Positions 29,563 to 37,778 of a DNA stretch of 64,000 nucleotides are shown here, piece by piece. This DNA is from Egibacteraceae bacterium. GTDB lineage: Bacteria; Actinomycetota; Nitriliruptoria; Euzebyales; Egibacteraceae. The notes beneath the pieces were generated by a model. The model had not been told where the DNA came from, made no database searches, and saw nothing but the letters and a program-made list of their open reading frames with translations. Made by a program: the position numbers and the translations under genes. The stretch spans positions 248,001 to 312,000 of the forward strand of contig JAUJNX010000002.1 in the NCBI GenBank assembly GCA_030447925.1, written 5' to 3'. How positions within the stretch are numbered: the first letter of the stretch is position 1; each line of letters starts with the position of its first letter.

Positions 29563-31331
29563 GTGACGCGGCGGTGGCCGGGCCCGCGCTTGGCGTTCAC
29601 GACCTCCAGCAGCCCGTCCAGCGGGAGGCAGTTGAGGACCCCGCCGGGGGTCGCCCAGCCGCGCTGGGCGGTGGCCACGCCGTAGCGCAGGCTCGCGAGG
29701 TCGCCGACCGAGTGCGCGTCGCTGGAGATGGTCAGCAGCGCCCCGGCGTCCACCGCGCGGCGGACGTGGTCGCCGGACAGGTCCAGGCGCTGCGGCGACG
29801 CGTTGACCTCGACCGCCGTGCCGGTCCTGACCGCCGCGGCGACCACCGCGTCGACGTCGATGTCGTAGCCGGGCCGGCGGCCGATCTTGCGGCCGGTGGG
29901 GTGGCCGATGACGTTGACCGCGGGGTGCTCCATGGCCGCGAGGATGCGGGCGGTCTGCTCCTCGCGCGGCCTGTTGAACAGCGTGTGGACGCTCGCGACG
30001 CAGAAGTCGAAGTCCAGTAAGAAGTCCAGGTCGTAGTCCACCCCGCCGCCGACGCCGATGTTCAGCTCCGCGCCGTCGAGGATGCGGATGGCGTAGCGGT
30101 CCTGCAGCTCCGCGATCGCGCGGCGCCGGGCGCGCATGTCGTCGCGCGTGAGGCCGTTGATGGTGAGGTCCTCGGCGTGGTCGGTCACCGCCCAGTACTC
30201 CAGGCCGCGCGCCGCGGCCGCGGCGACCATGTCCTCCAGCGACGCCTTGCCGTCGCCGGACCAGTCGCTGTGCCCATGAAGGTCCCCGCGGAGGTCCGCC
30301 AGCGTGACGACGGCCGGCAGGCGCCCCTCCGCCGCGGCCTCGACCTCGCCGGCGTCCTCGCGCAGGGGGGCGGGCACCGGCTGGAGGCCCAGCGCGGCGT
30401 AGACGTCCGCCTCGGTCGACCCCGCGACCCGGACCGGGGCGGCCTCCGCCGCCGCGTCGGGGTCCTGGACCTCCCACAGGCCGTACTCGTTGAGGGTCAG
30501 ACCCTTGCGGACCGCGCGCTCGCGGATGCGGATGTTGTGCGCCTTGCTCCCGGTGAAGTAGACGAGGGCCGCGCCCCACGCGTCCGGCTCGACCACGCGC
30601 AGGTCGGCCTGGATGCCCCGGCGCAGGACGACGGAGGTCTTCTTCTCCCCCGCGACGAGGATGCGGTCGACGAGGTCGGCGTCGCGCAGGGCCGCCATCA
30701 CCGGCGCCGGGTCGTCGGCGGCGGCCAGCAGGTCGAGGTCGCCGATGGTCTCGCGCATCCGGCGCAGGCTGCCGGCCCAGGTCACCCGGCGGACCTGGGG
30801 CAGGCGGGCGAGGCGGTCGCACAGCTCATCGGCGAGGGCGACGGCGTCGGCGACCGGCACGCGGTCGGTGTCCTTGGCGCCCATGCGGCCCAGGGACTGG
30901 CGCAGGTTGTCCTCGGTCTTGGCGCCCAGGCCCTTCAGGCCCCGCAGCGACCCGGCGTCCAGCGCGGCCCGCAGCTCCTCCACCGTGCTGATGCCGAGCT
31001 GGTCGTGCAGGAGCAGCGCGGTCTTGGGTCCGAGGCCCGGGATGCGGGTCAGCTCCAGCACCCCCGCGGGGACCTGGGCGCGGAGGTCCTCGAGCATCGC
31101 GATCCGGCCCGTGGTCAGGTACTCCACGATGCGCTTGGCGGTCGAGGCGCCGATGCCCTTGATCGCGGTCATCTCGTCGGCCGACAGGCCCGCGAGGTCC
31201 CGCGGCGCGGCCCCCACCGCCGCGGCGGCGCGCTCGTAGGCGCGCACGCGGAAGGCGTCCTCCCCGCGCAGCGTGAGCAGGGCCGCGATCTCGGCGAACT
31301 GACGGGCCACGTCCTCGTTGGTCCATGCCAT
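29559..31331 (-). CDS. polX: DNA polymerase/3'-5' exonuclease PolX
   Basis: A 590-residue family X polymerase used in gap-filling repair. Helix-hairpin-helix units are near residues 50-70 (EMTAIKGIGASTAKRIVEYL) and 90-130 (ELTRIPGLGPKTALLLHDQL). The nucleotidyltransferase core has WAGSLRRMRETIGDLDLL with the metal-binding Asp pair. The C-terminal PHP phosphoesterase domain begins DLHGHSDWSGDGK and ends SSDAHSVGDLASL. Together with mpg it forms a small base-excision-repair unit. The start gives the family's usual TNEDVARQFAEIA beginning. Confidence 0.94.
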   Translation of the reverse strand: MAWTNEDVARQFAEIAALLTLRGEDAFRVRAYERAAAAVGAAPRDLAGLSADEMTAIKGIGASTAKRIVEYLTTGRIAMLEDLRAQVPAGVLELTRIPGLGPKTALLLHDQLGISTVEELRAALDAGSLRGLKGLGAKTEDNLRQSLGRMGAKDTDRVPVADAVALADELCDRLARLPQVRRVTWAGSLRRMRETIGDLDLLAAADDPAPVMAALRDADLVDRILVAGEKKTSVVLRRGIQADLRVVEPDAWGAALVYFTGSKAHNIRIRERAVRKGLTLNEYGLWEVQDPDAAAEAAPVRVAGSTEADVYAALGLQPVPAPLREDAGEVEAAAEGRLPAVVTLADLRGDLHGHSDWSGDGKASLEDMVAAAAARGLEYWAVTDHAEDLTINGLTRDDMRARRRAIAELQDRYAIRILDGAELNIGVGGGVDYDLDFLLDFDFCVASVHTLFNRPREEQTARILAAMEHPAVNVIGHPTGRKIGRRPGYDIDVDAVVAAAVRTGTAVEVNASPQRLDLSGDHVRRAVDAGALLTISSDAHSVGDLASLRYGVATAQRGWATPGGVLNCLPLDGLLEVVNAKRGPGHRRVT

Positions 31332-31354
31332 CGGGCGGATCGTAGTCTCGGGGT

Positions 31355-31624
31355 ATGACAGGGGAGCACGACCTCGTGGCGCACCTCTACGCGACCACGC
31401 TCCAGCTGATGCGCGAGCTGGGGCAGGTGTTCCTGCCCCTGGAGGTCGTGCGCGAGCGGCTGGACTGGTCGCCGGAGCTGCTCGGGCAGGTCGTGGACCA
31501 CTGCCTCGCCCACGCCCCCGTGGCGGGCGGGGCATGGCGGGCCGACTGGATGGACGACGGCGACCGGCCGGCGTTCGGCGCCGCCGGGCAGCGCATGATC
31601 GGCATCCGCCCGGTTGCGGCGTGA
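31355..31624 (+). CDS. Uncharacterised 89-residue protein
   Basis: A short, mildly acidic protein (MTGEHDLVAHLYATTLQLMR, then FLPLEVVRERLDWSPELLGQ, ending in RMIGIRPVAA). The middle looks like a small helical or winged-helix fold, but no family is recognised. No ribosome site precedes the ATG. TAGTCT lies 6 bases upstream, as expected for a leaderless transcript. It heads a tight three-gene unit and diverges from polX across only 23 bases. Confidence 0.6.
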   Translation: MTGEHDLVAHLYATTLQLMRELGQVFLPLEVVRERLDWSPELLGQVVDHCLAHAPVAGGAWRADWMDDGDRPAFGAAGQRMIGIRPVAA

Positions 31625-32124
31625 GCGGTCCGCCGGAGGGCGCGGGCGTGCGCCTGGGGAGCTGGGCCCGGGCCGGGGAGCTGGTCGGGGTCGTGGCCGC
31701 GGTCGACGAGGGCGGCGTCGCCCTGTTCGACCCCGCGGCGCGGCGCACGGGGCGGGCGCCCGCGGGCGAGGTCACCCCGCTGCCCGCCGGGGCGGTGCGC
31801 GTGACCGTGACCGTGGACCTGCCCGTCGCCCACGGCGTGGCCGAGGCCGACCTGCGCCGCTGGGTCGCCGCGCTGACCGACGAGGTCCTGCGCGGCCGCG
31901 CGGCCGAGGCGCTGCGCGCCGCCGGGCTGGACGAGGGCGCGGCGCTCGCAGCCGTCGCGCTGGTGGTCACCCCGCCTCCCGGCGACGACGCGGTCTGCCT
32001 GGCGGGCCACCGCTCCCCCGCGCCGGGGGCCTGCACCACCTGCGGGCGGGACGCGGCAGCCCCGGCGAGCCGCCGGGAGGCGCCCGACGTGTTCTCGGCG
32101 GGCGGGCCGGGGCCGGGCACGTGA
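31621..32124 (+). CDS. Uncharacterised 167-residue protein with C-terminal Cys cluster
   Basis: An Ala/Gly/Val-rich protein of unknown function. Residues 10-65 look beta-rich (ELVGVVAAVDEGGVALFDPA; VRVTVTVDLP), followed by a helical segment (LRRWVAALTDEVLRGRAAEA) and a cluster of three cysteines (AVCLAGH, CTTCGRD) that could be a partial zinc site. The GTG overlaps the previous stop (GTGA). Codon use (G/C third positions) supports it as coding. Confidence 0.6.
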   Translation: MSGPPEGAGVRLGSWARAGELVGVVAAVDEGGVALFDPAARRTGRAPAGEVTPLPAGAVRVTVTVDLPVAHGVAEADLRRWVAALTDEVLRGRAAEALRAAGLDEGAALAAVALVVTPPPGDDAVCLAGHRSPAPGACTTCGRDAAAPASRREAPDVFSAGGPGPGT

Positions 32125-32456
32125 GCATGCGGCGGCTGCTCGTCTACGCCCTGGTGGCGGCCGTGCTGTGGTTCCCCGCGGTCGTCGGGCTGTTCAGCAC
32201 GTTCTTCCTGATCGGTCAGGCGGTGGTGGACCGCGAGCTCGCGGGCGCGGTCGCCGCCGCCCTGGCCGTGGCCGTCTCCACCGCGGTCGCGGTGCCGCTG
32301 GCCGGCCTGCTCCGCCGCCAGCTCGCCCCCGACGACCGCCTGCCGCCGGATCCGGCGGCAGGCGCACACTCCGGCCTGCCGCGGGCGGCGACGGTGCGCG
32401 CACCGCCGGCGGCCTTCGCGGGTGCGGGACGGGGCGGGGCGGGGGGGCCGCGCTAG
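32121..32456 (+). CDS. Small two-pass membrane protein
   Basis: A 111-residue protein with two hydrophobic stretches (about residues 5-32: LLVYALVAAVLWFPAVVGLF; and 38-62: AGAVAAALAVAVSTAVAVPL) and a Pro/Ala/Gly-rich tail. The GTG overlaps the upstream stop; ATG 32127 is an alternative. A perfect 28-bp palindrome (32337-32364) interrupts the tail region. It ends convergently with argH. No family recognised. Confidence 0.6.
   Translation: MSMRRLLVYALVAAVLWFPAVVGLFSTFFLIGQAVVDRELAGAVAAALAVAVSTAVAVPLAGLLRRQLAPDDRLPPDPAAGAHSGLPRAATVRAPPAAFAGAGRGGAGGPR
32337..32364. repeat. Perfect 28-bp palindrome
   Basis: CGCCTGCCGCCGGA followed by its exact reverse complement gives a 14-bp-per-arm inverted repeat without loop, inside the 3' part of the small membrane-protein gene and 90 bases from the end of argH. 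It could act as a bidirectional terminator. The stem is seen; the function is inferred. Confidence 0.6.
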
Positions 32457-33847
32457 GCGGGGGCGGTGAGGCGGGTGCGGAGGGTGGCGAGCTGGGTGCG
32501 GACCGAGGACGGGGCGGTGCCGGACGGGGAGGTGCGGCGGGCGACGGCGGCGTCGGGGTCGAGCAGGTCGGCGGCCCGGTCGGCGAGCTCCGGCAGCGCC
32601 GCGGCGACCGCGGCCGCGTCGAGGTCGGCGCCGCGCTCCTCGACGGCGCGGACCAGGGCGCCGACGCGCTCGTGGGCGGTGCGGAACGCGACGCCGCGGA
32701 CCACCAGGACCTCGGCCAGGTCGGTCGCCAGGGCGGCGCCGCCCGCGGCCGCGCCGCGCAGGCGCTCGCGGTCGAAGGTCAGCGACGCCACGGTCCCGGC
32801 GGTGGCGGGCAGGACCAGCTCCAGGGTGTCGACGGCGTCGAACACCGCCGCCTTGTCCTCCTGCAGGTCGCGGTCGTAGGTGAGCGGCAGGCCCTTGAGG
32901 GTCACGAGCAGCGCGACGAGGTCACCGATCAGGCGCCCGCTCTTGCCGCGCACCAGCTCGGCGACGTCGGGGTTGCGCTTCTGGGGCATGATCGACGACC
33001 CGGTCGAGTAGGCGTCGCCGACGCGGGCCCAGCCGAACTCCTCGGTCGACCACAGGACGATCTCCTCGCCGAGGCGGGACAGGTGCACGCCGAGCAGGGC
33101 GCAGGCGGCGAGGAACTCCACGGCGAAGTCGCGGTCGGCGACGGCGTCCATCGAGTTCTCCGCCGGACGGCTCACGCCCAGGGCCGCCGCGTAGCGGGCG
33201 GGGTCCAGCGGCAGGGTCAGCCCCGCGAGGGCGCCGCAACCGAGCGGCTCGACGTCCGCGCGGGCCGCGGCGTCGGCCAGCCGGCCCGCGTCGCGGTCCA
33301 GCGCCCACGCGTGCGCCAGCAGGTGGTGGCCCAGGGTCACCGGCTGGGCGCGCTGGAGGTGGGTGTAGCCGGGGGCGATCCAGTCCAGGGCCGTCTCGGC
33401 CTGGTCCGCCAGGGCGGTCTGGACCTCGCGCACGCCGTTGACCAGGCGGCCGGCGGCGGCCACGACGTAGCGGCGCAGGTCCGAGGCGATCTGGTCGTTG
33501 CGCGACCGGCCCGCGCGCAGGCGCCCGCCGGCCTCACCGCAGCGCTCGACCAGGCGGCGCTCGACGGCGCCGTGGAGGTCCTCGTCGCCGGGGAGGAAGG
33601 CGAAGCGGTCCTGGGCGAACTCGCCCGCGATCGCGTCGAGGGCGGCGACGATCGCCCCGTGGTCACCCGCGTCGAGGACGCCGATGCGCAGCAGCTCGTC
33701 GGCGTGGGCGCGCGACCCGGCGAGGTCCTCCCGCCACAGCCGCGCATCGACGTCCACGCTGCGCCCCAGCGCCCACGCCGCCTGCGCGGGGCCCTCCGCG
33801 AACCGCCCGCCCCACAGGCGGCCCGCGTCGACCGCGGCGTCAGTCAT
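32453..33847 (-). CDS. argH: Argininosuccinate lyase
   Basis: A 464-residue enzyme that splits argininosuccinate into arginine and fumarate, the last step of the pathway. The fumarase/aspartase signature GSSIMPQKRNPD carries the catalytic Ser loop. LRAGRSRNDQIASDLRRY and GYTHLQRAQPVTLGHHLLAH are family blocks. Its ATG overlaps the argG stop by 8 bases. It is last in the arginine operon. Confidence 0.97.
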   Translation of the reverse strand: MTDAAVDAGRLWGGRFAEGPAQAAWALGRSVDVDARLWREDLAGSRAHADELLRIGVLDAGDHGAIVAALDAIAGEFAQDRFAFLPGDEDLHGAVERRLVERCGEAGGRLRAGRSRNDQIASDLRRYVVAAAGRLVNGVREVQTALADQAETALDWIAPGYTHLQRAQPVTLGHHLLAHAWALDRDAGRLADAAARADVEPLGCGALAGLTLPLDPARYAAALGVSRPAENSMDAVADRDFAVEFLAACALLGVHLSRLGEEIVLWSTEEFGWARVGDAYSTGSSIMPQKRNPDVAELVRGKSGRLIGDLVALLVTLKGLPLTYDRDLQEDKAAVFDAVDTLELVLPATAGTVASLTFDRERLRGAAAGGAALATDLAEVLVVRGVAFRTAHERVGALVRAVEERGADLDAAAVAAALPELADRAADLLDPDAAVARRTSPSGTAPSSVRTQLATLRTRLTAPA

Positions 33848-35060
33848 GCAGGCGGCCCTCGTGCAGCTGACCCTGGCGCTTCGCCCAGACCTTGGTCGGC
33901 AGGCCCCAGAGCTTGACGAAGCCCTCGGCCTGGGTCTGGTCGAACTGGTCGGCGGCGTCGTAGGTCGCGAGGTCGTGGTCGTACAGGCCCAGCGGGGAGC
34001 GCCGGCCCGCGACCGACGCGGAGCCCTTGAACAGGCGCATCCGCACCTCGCCGTCCACGACGCGCTGGGACTCGCCGACGAACGCGTCGAGCGCCCGCTT
34101 CAGGGGCGTGTACCACAGCCCGTTGTAGACCAGCTGGGCCCAGCGGCCCTCCAGCGAGCGCTTCTCCTGCGCCAGCTCCTGCTCCAGACAGAGGTCCTCG
34201 AGGTCGCGGTGGGCGGTCAGCAGGGTGATCGCGCCGGGGCACTCGTAGATCTCGCGGCTCTTGATGCCGACCAGCCGGTCCTCGATCATGTCGATCCGCC
34301 CGACGCCGTGCGCGCCGGCGCGGCGGTCGACCTCGGCGACCAGGGCGGCGAGCTCCAGCTTGCGGCCGTCGACGGCGACGGGCAGGCCCTGCTCGAAGGT
34401 CAGGGTCAGCTCCTCGGGCTGGTCGGGGGTGTCGGCCAGCGCTGCGGAGCGCGCGAAGACCTCCTCCGGCGGCGAGGCCCACGGGTCCTCCAGGATCCCG
34501 CACTCCGCGGTCCGGCCCCACAGGTTCTCGTCGAAGGAGTACGGCGAGGACTTCTTCACCGGGATCGGGATGCCGCGCTCCTCCGCCCAGGCGATGGCGG
34601 CGTCGCGCGACAGGCCCCACTCACGGATCGGGGCCTCGACGACGAGGTCTGGCGCGATCGCCATCGCCGTGACCTCGAAGCGGGCCTGGTCGTTGCCCTT
34701 GCCGGTGCAGCCGTGCCCGATCGCCCCCGCGCCGGTCTCGCGCGCCAGGCGGACGAGGTGGCGGGTGATGAGCGGCCGCGACAGCGACGAGACCAGCGGG
34801 TACTTGCCCATGTACAGGGCGTTGGTGCGGATCGCGGCGGCGACGAAGTCGTCGGCGAACTCGTCGCGGGCGTCGACGACGACGGCCTCCACGGCGCCGC
34901 AGTCCAGGGCGCGCCGGCGGATGCGGTCCATCTCCCCGGGGGCGGCCTGCCCGACGTCGACGGCGCAGGCCACGACCTCGTAGCCCTTGTGCTCCTGGAG
35001 CCAGCGGATGGCGACGGACGTGTCGAGCCCGCCGGAGTAGGCGAGGACGAGGCGCTTCAT
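33840..35060 (-). CDS. argG: Argininosuccinate synthase
   Basis: A 406-residue enzyme that joins citrulline and aspartate with ATP. The PP-loop is LAYSGGLDTSVAIRWL at the N-terminus; GHGCTGKGNDQARFE and PVKKSSPYSFDENLWGR are typical. AGGAG lies 8 bases before the ATG even though that ATG overlaps the argR stop (ATGA). A longer frame upstream lies in the repeat-rich end of argR and is rejected. Confidence 0.97.
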   Translation of the reverse strand: MKRLVLAYSGGLDTSVAIRWLQEHKGYEVVACAVDVGQAAPGEMDRIRRRALDCGAVEAVVVDARDEFADDFVAAAIRTNALYMGKYPLVSSLSRPLITRHLVRLARETGAGAIGHGCTGKGNDQARFEVTAMAIAPDLVVEAPIREWGLSRDAAIAWAEERGIPIPVKKSSPYSFDENLWGRTAECGILEDPWASPPEEVFARSAALADTPDQPEELTLTFEQGLPVAVDGRKLELAALVAEVDRRAGAHGVGRIDMIEDRLVGIKSREIYECPGAITLLTAHRDLEDLCLEQELAQEKRSLEGRWAQLVYNGLWYTPLKRALDAFVGESQRVVDGEVRMRLFKGSASVAGRRSPLGLYDHDLATYDAADQFDQTQAEGFVKLWGLPTKVWAKRQGQLHEGRLHD

Positions 35061-35626
35061 TGCGTGGGCTCCTGTTCCGGGCCCGCAGCGGGAGCTGCGG
35101 AGGCGGGGCCCGCAGCGGGAGCTGCGGGTGCGGGCCACGATCCTGTCGACGGATCGGGGGTGCGGTAGCGGGCGGCGAGCGCCAGCAGGTGGTCGGCGAT
35201 CTGGCGGCCGGTGGTGCCCTCGGCGGCGACGACCAGCACGGTGTCGTCGCCCTGGACGGTGGCGAGGACGCCGGGGACGCCGGCGAGGTCGATGGCGTTG
35301 GCGACGGCGCCGGCGGCGCCGGGGATGGCGCGGACGACGGCGAGGTTCCCGCTGGCGTCCACGGTGACATGGAACTGGCGCAGCAGGGTCGCCAGGCCCA
35401 GGGTCTCGGGCAGCGCGTAGGCGATCCGCCCGTCGGCGTCGCGACGCTTGGTGATGCCGAGGTCGTCGAGGTCGCGGCTGACGGTGGCCTGGGTCGCCTC
35501 GACGCCCTTGGCGCGCAGCAGGGTCACCAGCTCGGACTGGCTGGCGACCGGGCCGGCGGCGACGAGGCGGCGCAGCAGCGCCTGGCGCCGGTCGCGCTGG
35601 CGCGCCGGTTCCGCCGGCAGCGTCAC
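35057..35626 (-). CDS. argR: Arginine repressor ArgR
   Basis: A 189-residue regulator. The N-terminal winged helix (RRQALLRRLVAAGPVASQSE; ATQATVSRDLDDLGITKRR) binds ARG boxes. The C-terminal oligomerisation and arginine-binding domain contains QGDDTVLVVAAEGTTGRQIA. A Pro/Ala tail after residue 160 comes from a 27-bp tandem repeat. It sits inside the operon it should repress and overlaps argF and argG by 4 bases. A matching operator lies upstream of argC. Confidence 0.94.
   Translation of the reverse strand: MTLPAEPARQRDRRQALLRRLVAAGPVASQSELVTLLRAKGVEATQATVSRDLDDLGITKRRDADGRIAYALPETLGLATLLRQFHVTVDASGNLAVVRAIPGAAGAVANAIDLAGVPGVLATVQGDDTVLVVAAEGTTGRQIADHLLALAARYRTPDPSTGSWPAPAAPAAGPASAAPAAGPEQEPTQ
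35079..35127 (-). repeat. 27-bp tandem repeat in the 3' end of argR
   Basis: A 22-base segment (GGGCCCGCAGCGGGAGCTGC plus GG) occurs at 35079-35100 and again at 35106-35127, a 27-bp period that encodes repeated PAAGP units. It lies 19 bases before the argG start and contains a self-complementary GCAGC...GCTGC element that could fold in mRNA. Confidence 0.75.
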
Positions 35627-36564
35627 GACGGGGTCACCGCCGGGATCCGGTCGGCGGCGCCGAGCAGGAGCAGCAGCAGCGCCTTCTGCGCGTGGAGGCG
35701 GTTCTCGGCCTGCTCCCACACCACCGACTGGGGCCCGTCGATGACCTCCGCGGTGATCTCCTCGCCGCGGTGGGCGGGCAGGCAGTGCAGGACGACGGCG
35801 TCCGGGCGGGCCCGTGCGAGCAGCGCCCCGTTCACCTGGTAGGGCTGGAACAGCAGGACCCGGGCGTCGTGCTCGTCGTCGCGGCCCATCGAGGCCCAGA
35901 CGTCGGTGTAGAGGACGTCGGCGTCGGTCGCGGCCGCGACCGGGTCGTCGGTGACGGTGACGGTGCCGCCGTGGGCGGCGGACTCGCGCGCGGCCTCCAC
36001 GACCTGCGGCACCGGCTCGTAGCCGGGCGGTGCGGCGACGGTGACGTGCATGCCGGCCATCGCCCCGGCCTGGAGCAGCGCGTGGGCGACGTTGTTGCCG
36101 TCGCCGAGGTAGGTGAGGCGCAGGCCGGCGAGGCCGCCCTTGTACTCGCGGATGGTCTGGAGGTCCGCGAGCGCCTGGCAGGGGTGGCTGTACTCGGTGA
36201 GCGCGTTGACGATCGGGATCGACGCGGCCAGCGCGAGCCGCTCGACGGTCTGGTGGTCCAGGGTCCGCACCACCAGCGCGGACAGGTAGCGCGAGAAGAC
36301 CCGCGCGGTGTCCTCGATGGTCTCGCCGCGGCCGAGCTGCAGCTCCGCGCGGTGGAGCACGACGGGGGAGGCGCCCAGCTCGGCGATGCCGACCTGGAAC
36401 GACACCCGCGTGCGGGTCGAGGGCTGCTCGAACAGCAGGCCGATCGACCTGCCCGCCAGGTCCGCCCGCTGGCCGCGCGTGACCTTGAGGTCGTCGGCCA
36501 GGTCGAGCACCGCGACGAGCTCCTCCGGCGACAGCGCGGAGACGGTCAGGAAGTGGCGGGTCAT
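35623..36564 (-). CDS. argF: Ornithine carbamoyltransferase
   Basis: A 313-residue transferase forming citrulline from ornithine and carbamoyl phosphate. The carbamoyl-phosphate loop is QPSTRTRVSF. HPCQALADLQT and the ornithine motif HCLPAHRGEE are intact. Overlaps of 4 bases with argD and argR show coupling. Length is normal. Confidence 0.97.
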   Translation of the reverse strand: MTRHFLTVSALSPEELVAVLDLADDLKVTRGQRADLAGRSIGLLFEQPSTRTRVSFQVGIAELGASPVVLHRAELQLGRGETIEDTARVFSRYLSALVVRTLDHQTVERLALAASIPIVNALTEYSHPCQALADLQTIREYKGGLAGLRLTYLGDGNNVAHALLQAGAMAGMHVTVAAPPGYEPVPQVVEAARESAAHGGTVTVTDDPVAAATDADVLYTDVWASMGRDDEHDARVLLFQPYQVNGALLARARPDAVVLHCLPAHRGEEITAEVIDGPQSVVWEQAENRLHAQKALLLLLLGAADRIPAVTPS

Positions 36565-37778
36565 GCGGTGTCCTCCACGGCGGACAGGGCGCGGTCCAGC
36601 AGGGTCAGCGCCTCGTCGATCTCGGCCTCGGTGACGGTCAGGGGCGGGGCCAGGCGGACCGCGTCGGGGGCGACGGCGTTCACGACCAGGCCGCGCTCCA
36701 GGGCGGCGGCGGTGACCGCGGCGGCGGCCGGCCGGTGCAGGACGAGGGCGCGCAGCAGGCCGCGGCCGCGCTCGCCGACGGCCAGCGGGTGGCGGGCGGC
36801 GAGGTCCTCAAGGCCCGCGGCGAGGTGCCGGCCGCGGGCGGCGGCGCGGTCGACCAGACCCTCGCGCTCGATGGTGTCGAGCACCGCGAGGGCGGCCGCG
36901 GCCACGACCGGGTTGCCCCCGAAGGTCGAGGCGTGGTCGCCGGGGCGGAACGCCGCGGCGGCGGCGCCGCGGGCGACGATCGCGCCGATCGGCAGGCCGT
37001 TGGCGAGGGCCTTGGCCAGGCAGACGACGTCGGGCTCGACCGCGGTGGTCTGCCAGCCGAACCAGGCGCCGAGGCGGCCGACGCCGGTCTGGACCTCGTC
37101 GGCGACCAGCAGCGCACCGACCCGGTCACAGGCCGCCCGCGCCGCCGCCAGCATGTCCGCCGACAGCGGGCGGACCCCGCCCTCGCCCTGCACGACCTCG
37201 ATCCACACCGCGCAGGTGTCGTCGTCCACCGCGGCGTCCAGCGCCGCAGGGTCATCGTGCGCGACGTGGGTGACCCAGTCGCCCAGCGGCTGGAACGGCG
37301 CGTGCTTCGCGGGGTTGCCGGTCAGCAGCAGGGCGCCGAGCAGGCGCCCGTGGAAACCGCCGAGCAGGCTGACGACCTTGACCTTGCCGGGGTGCTGGGC
37401 GAGGCCGTGGCGGCGGGCCAGCTTGATCGCGGCCTCGTTGGCCTCGGCGCCGGAGTTGCAGAAGAAGGCGCGCCCGTCGCTCCAGCCGAGGTGGCGCTGG
37501 AGGGCCTCGGCGAGCGCGACCTGCGGTTCGGTCAGGTAGAGGTTGGAGGTGTGCACCAGGCGGGCGGCCTGCGCGGCGACGGCCCCGGTGACGGCCGGGT
37601 GGGCGTGGCCGAGGGCGGTCACGGCCAGCCCGCCGAGGAAGTCCAGGTAGCGGCGGCCCTCGTCGTCGGTCAGCCAGGCGCCGGAGCCGGAGGTGAACGC
37701 GACCGGCTGGCGGGCGTAGGTGGGCAGCAGCGCGGCCGCCTCGCGGTCGGCCAGGGATGGTGCCTGGATCGCGGTCAC
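36561..37778 (-). CDS. argD: Acetylornithine aminotransferase
   Basis: A 405-residue PLP-dependent class III aminotransferase making N-acetylornithine. Seen are FFCNSGAEANEAAIKLAR, LLVADEVQTGVGRLG and the PLP Lys in VCLAKALANGLPIG, followed by STFGGNPVVAAAAL. The GTG start overlaps the argB stop (GTGA). In many bacteria this enzyme also serves lysine synthesis as a succinyl-diaminopimelate aminotransferase. Confidence 0.96.
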   Translation of the reverse strand: MTAIQAPSLADREAAALLPTYARQPVAFTSGSGAWLTDDEGRRYLDFLGGLAVTALGHAHPAVTGAVAAQAARLVHTSNLYLTEPQVALAEALQRHLGWSDGRAFFCNSGAEANEAAIKLARRHGLAQHPGKVKVVSLLGGFHGRLLGALLLTGNPAKHAPFQPLGDWVTHVAHDDPAALDAAVDDDTCAVWIEVVQGEGGVRPLSADMLAAARAACDRVGALLVADEVQTGVGRLGAWFGWQTTAVEPDVVCLAKALANGLPIGAIVARGAAAAAFRPGDHASTFGGNPVVAAAALAVLDTIEREGLVDRAAARGRHLAAGLEDLAARHPLAVGERGRGLLRALVLHRPAAAAVTAAALERGLVVNAVAPDAVRLAPPLTVTEAEIDEALTLLDRALSAVEDTA

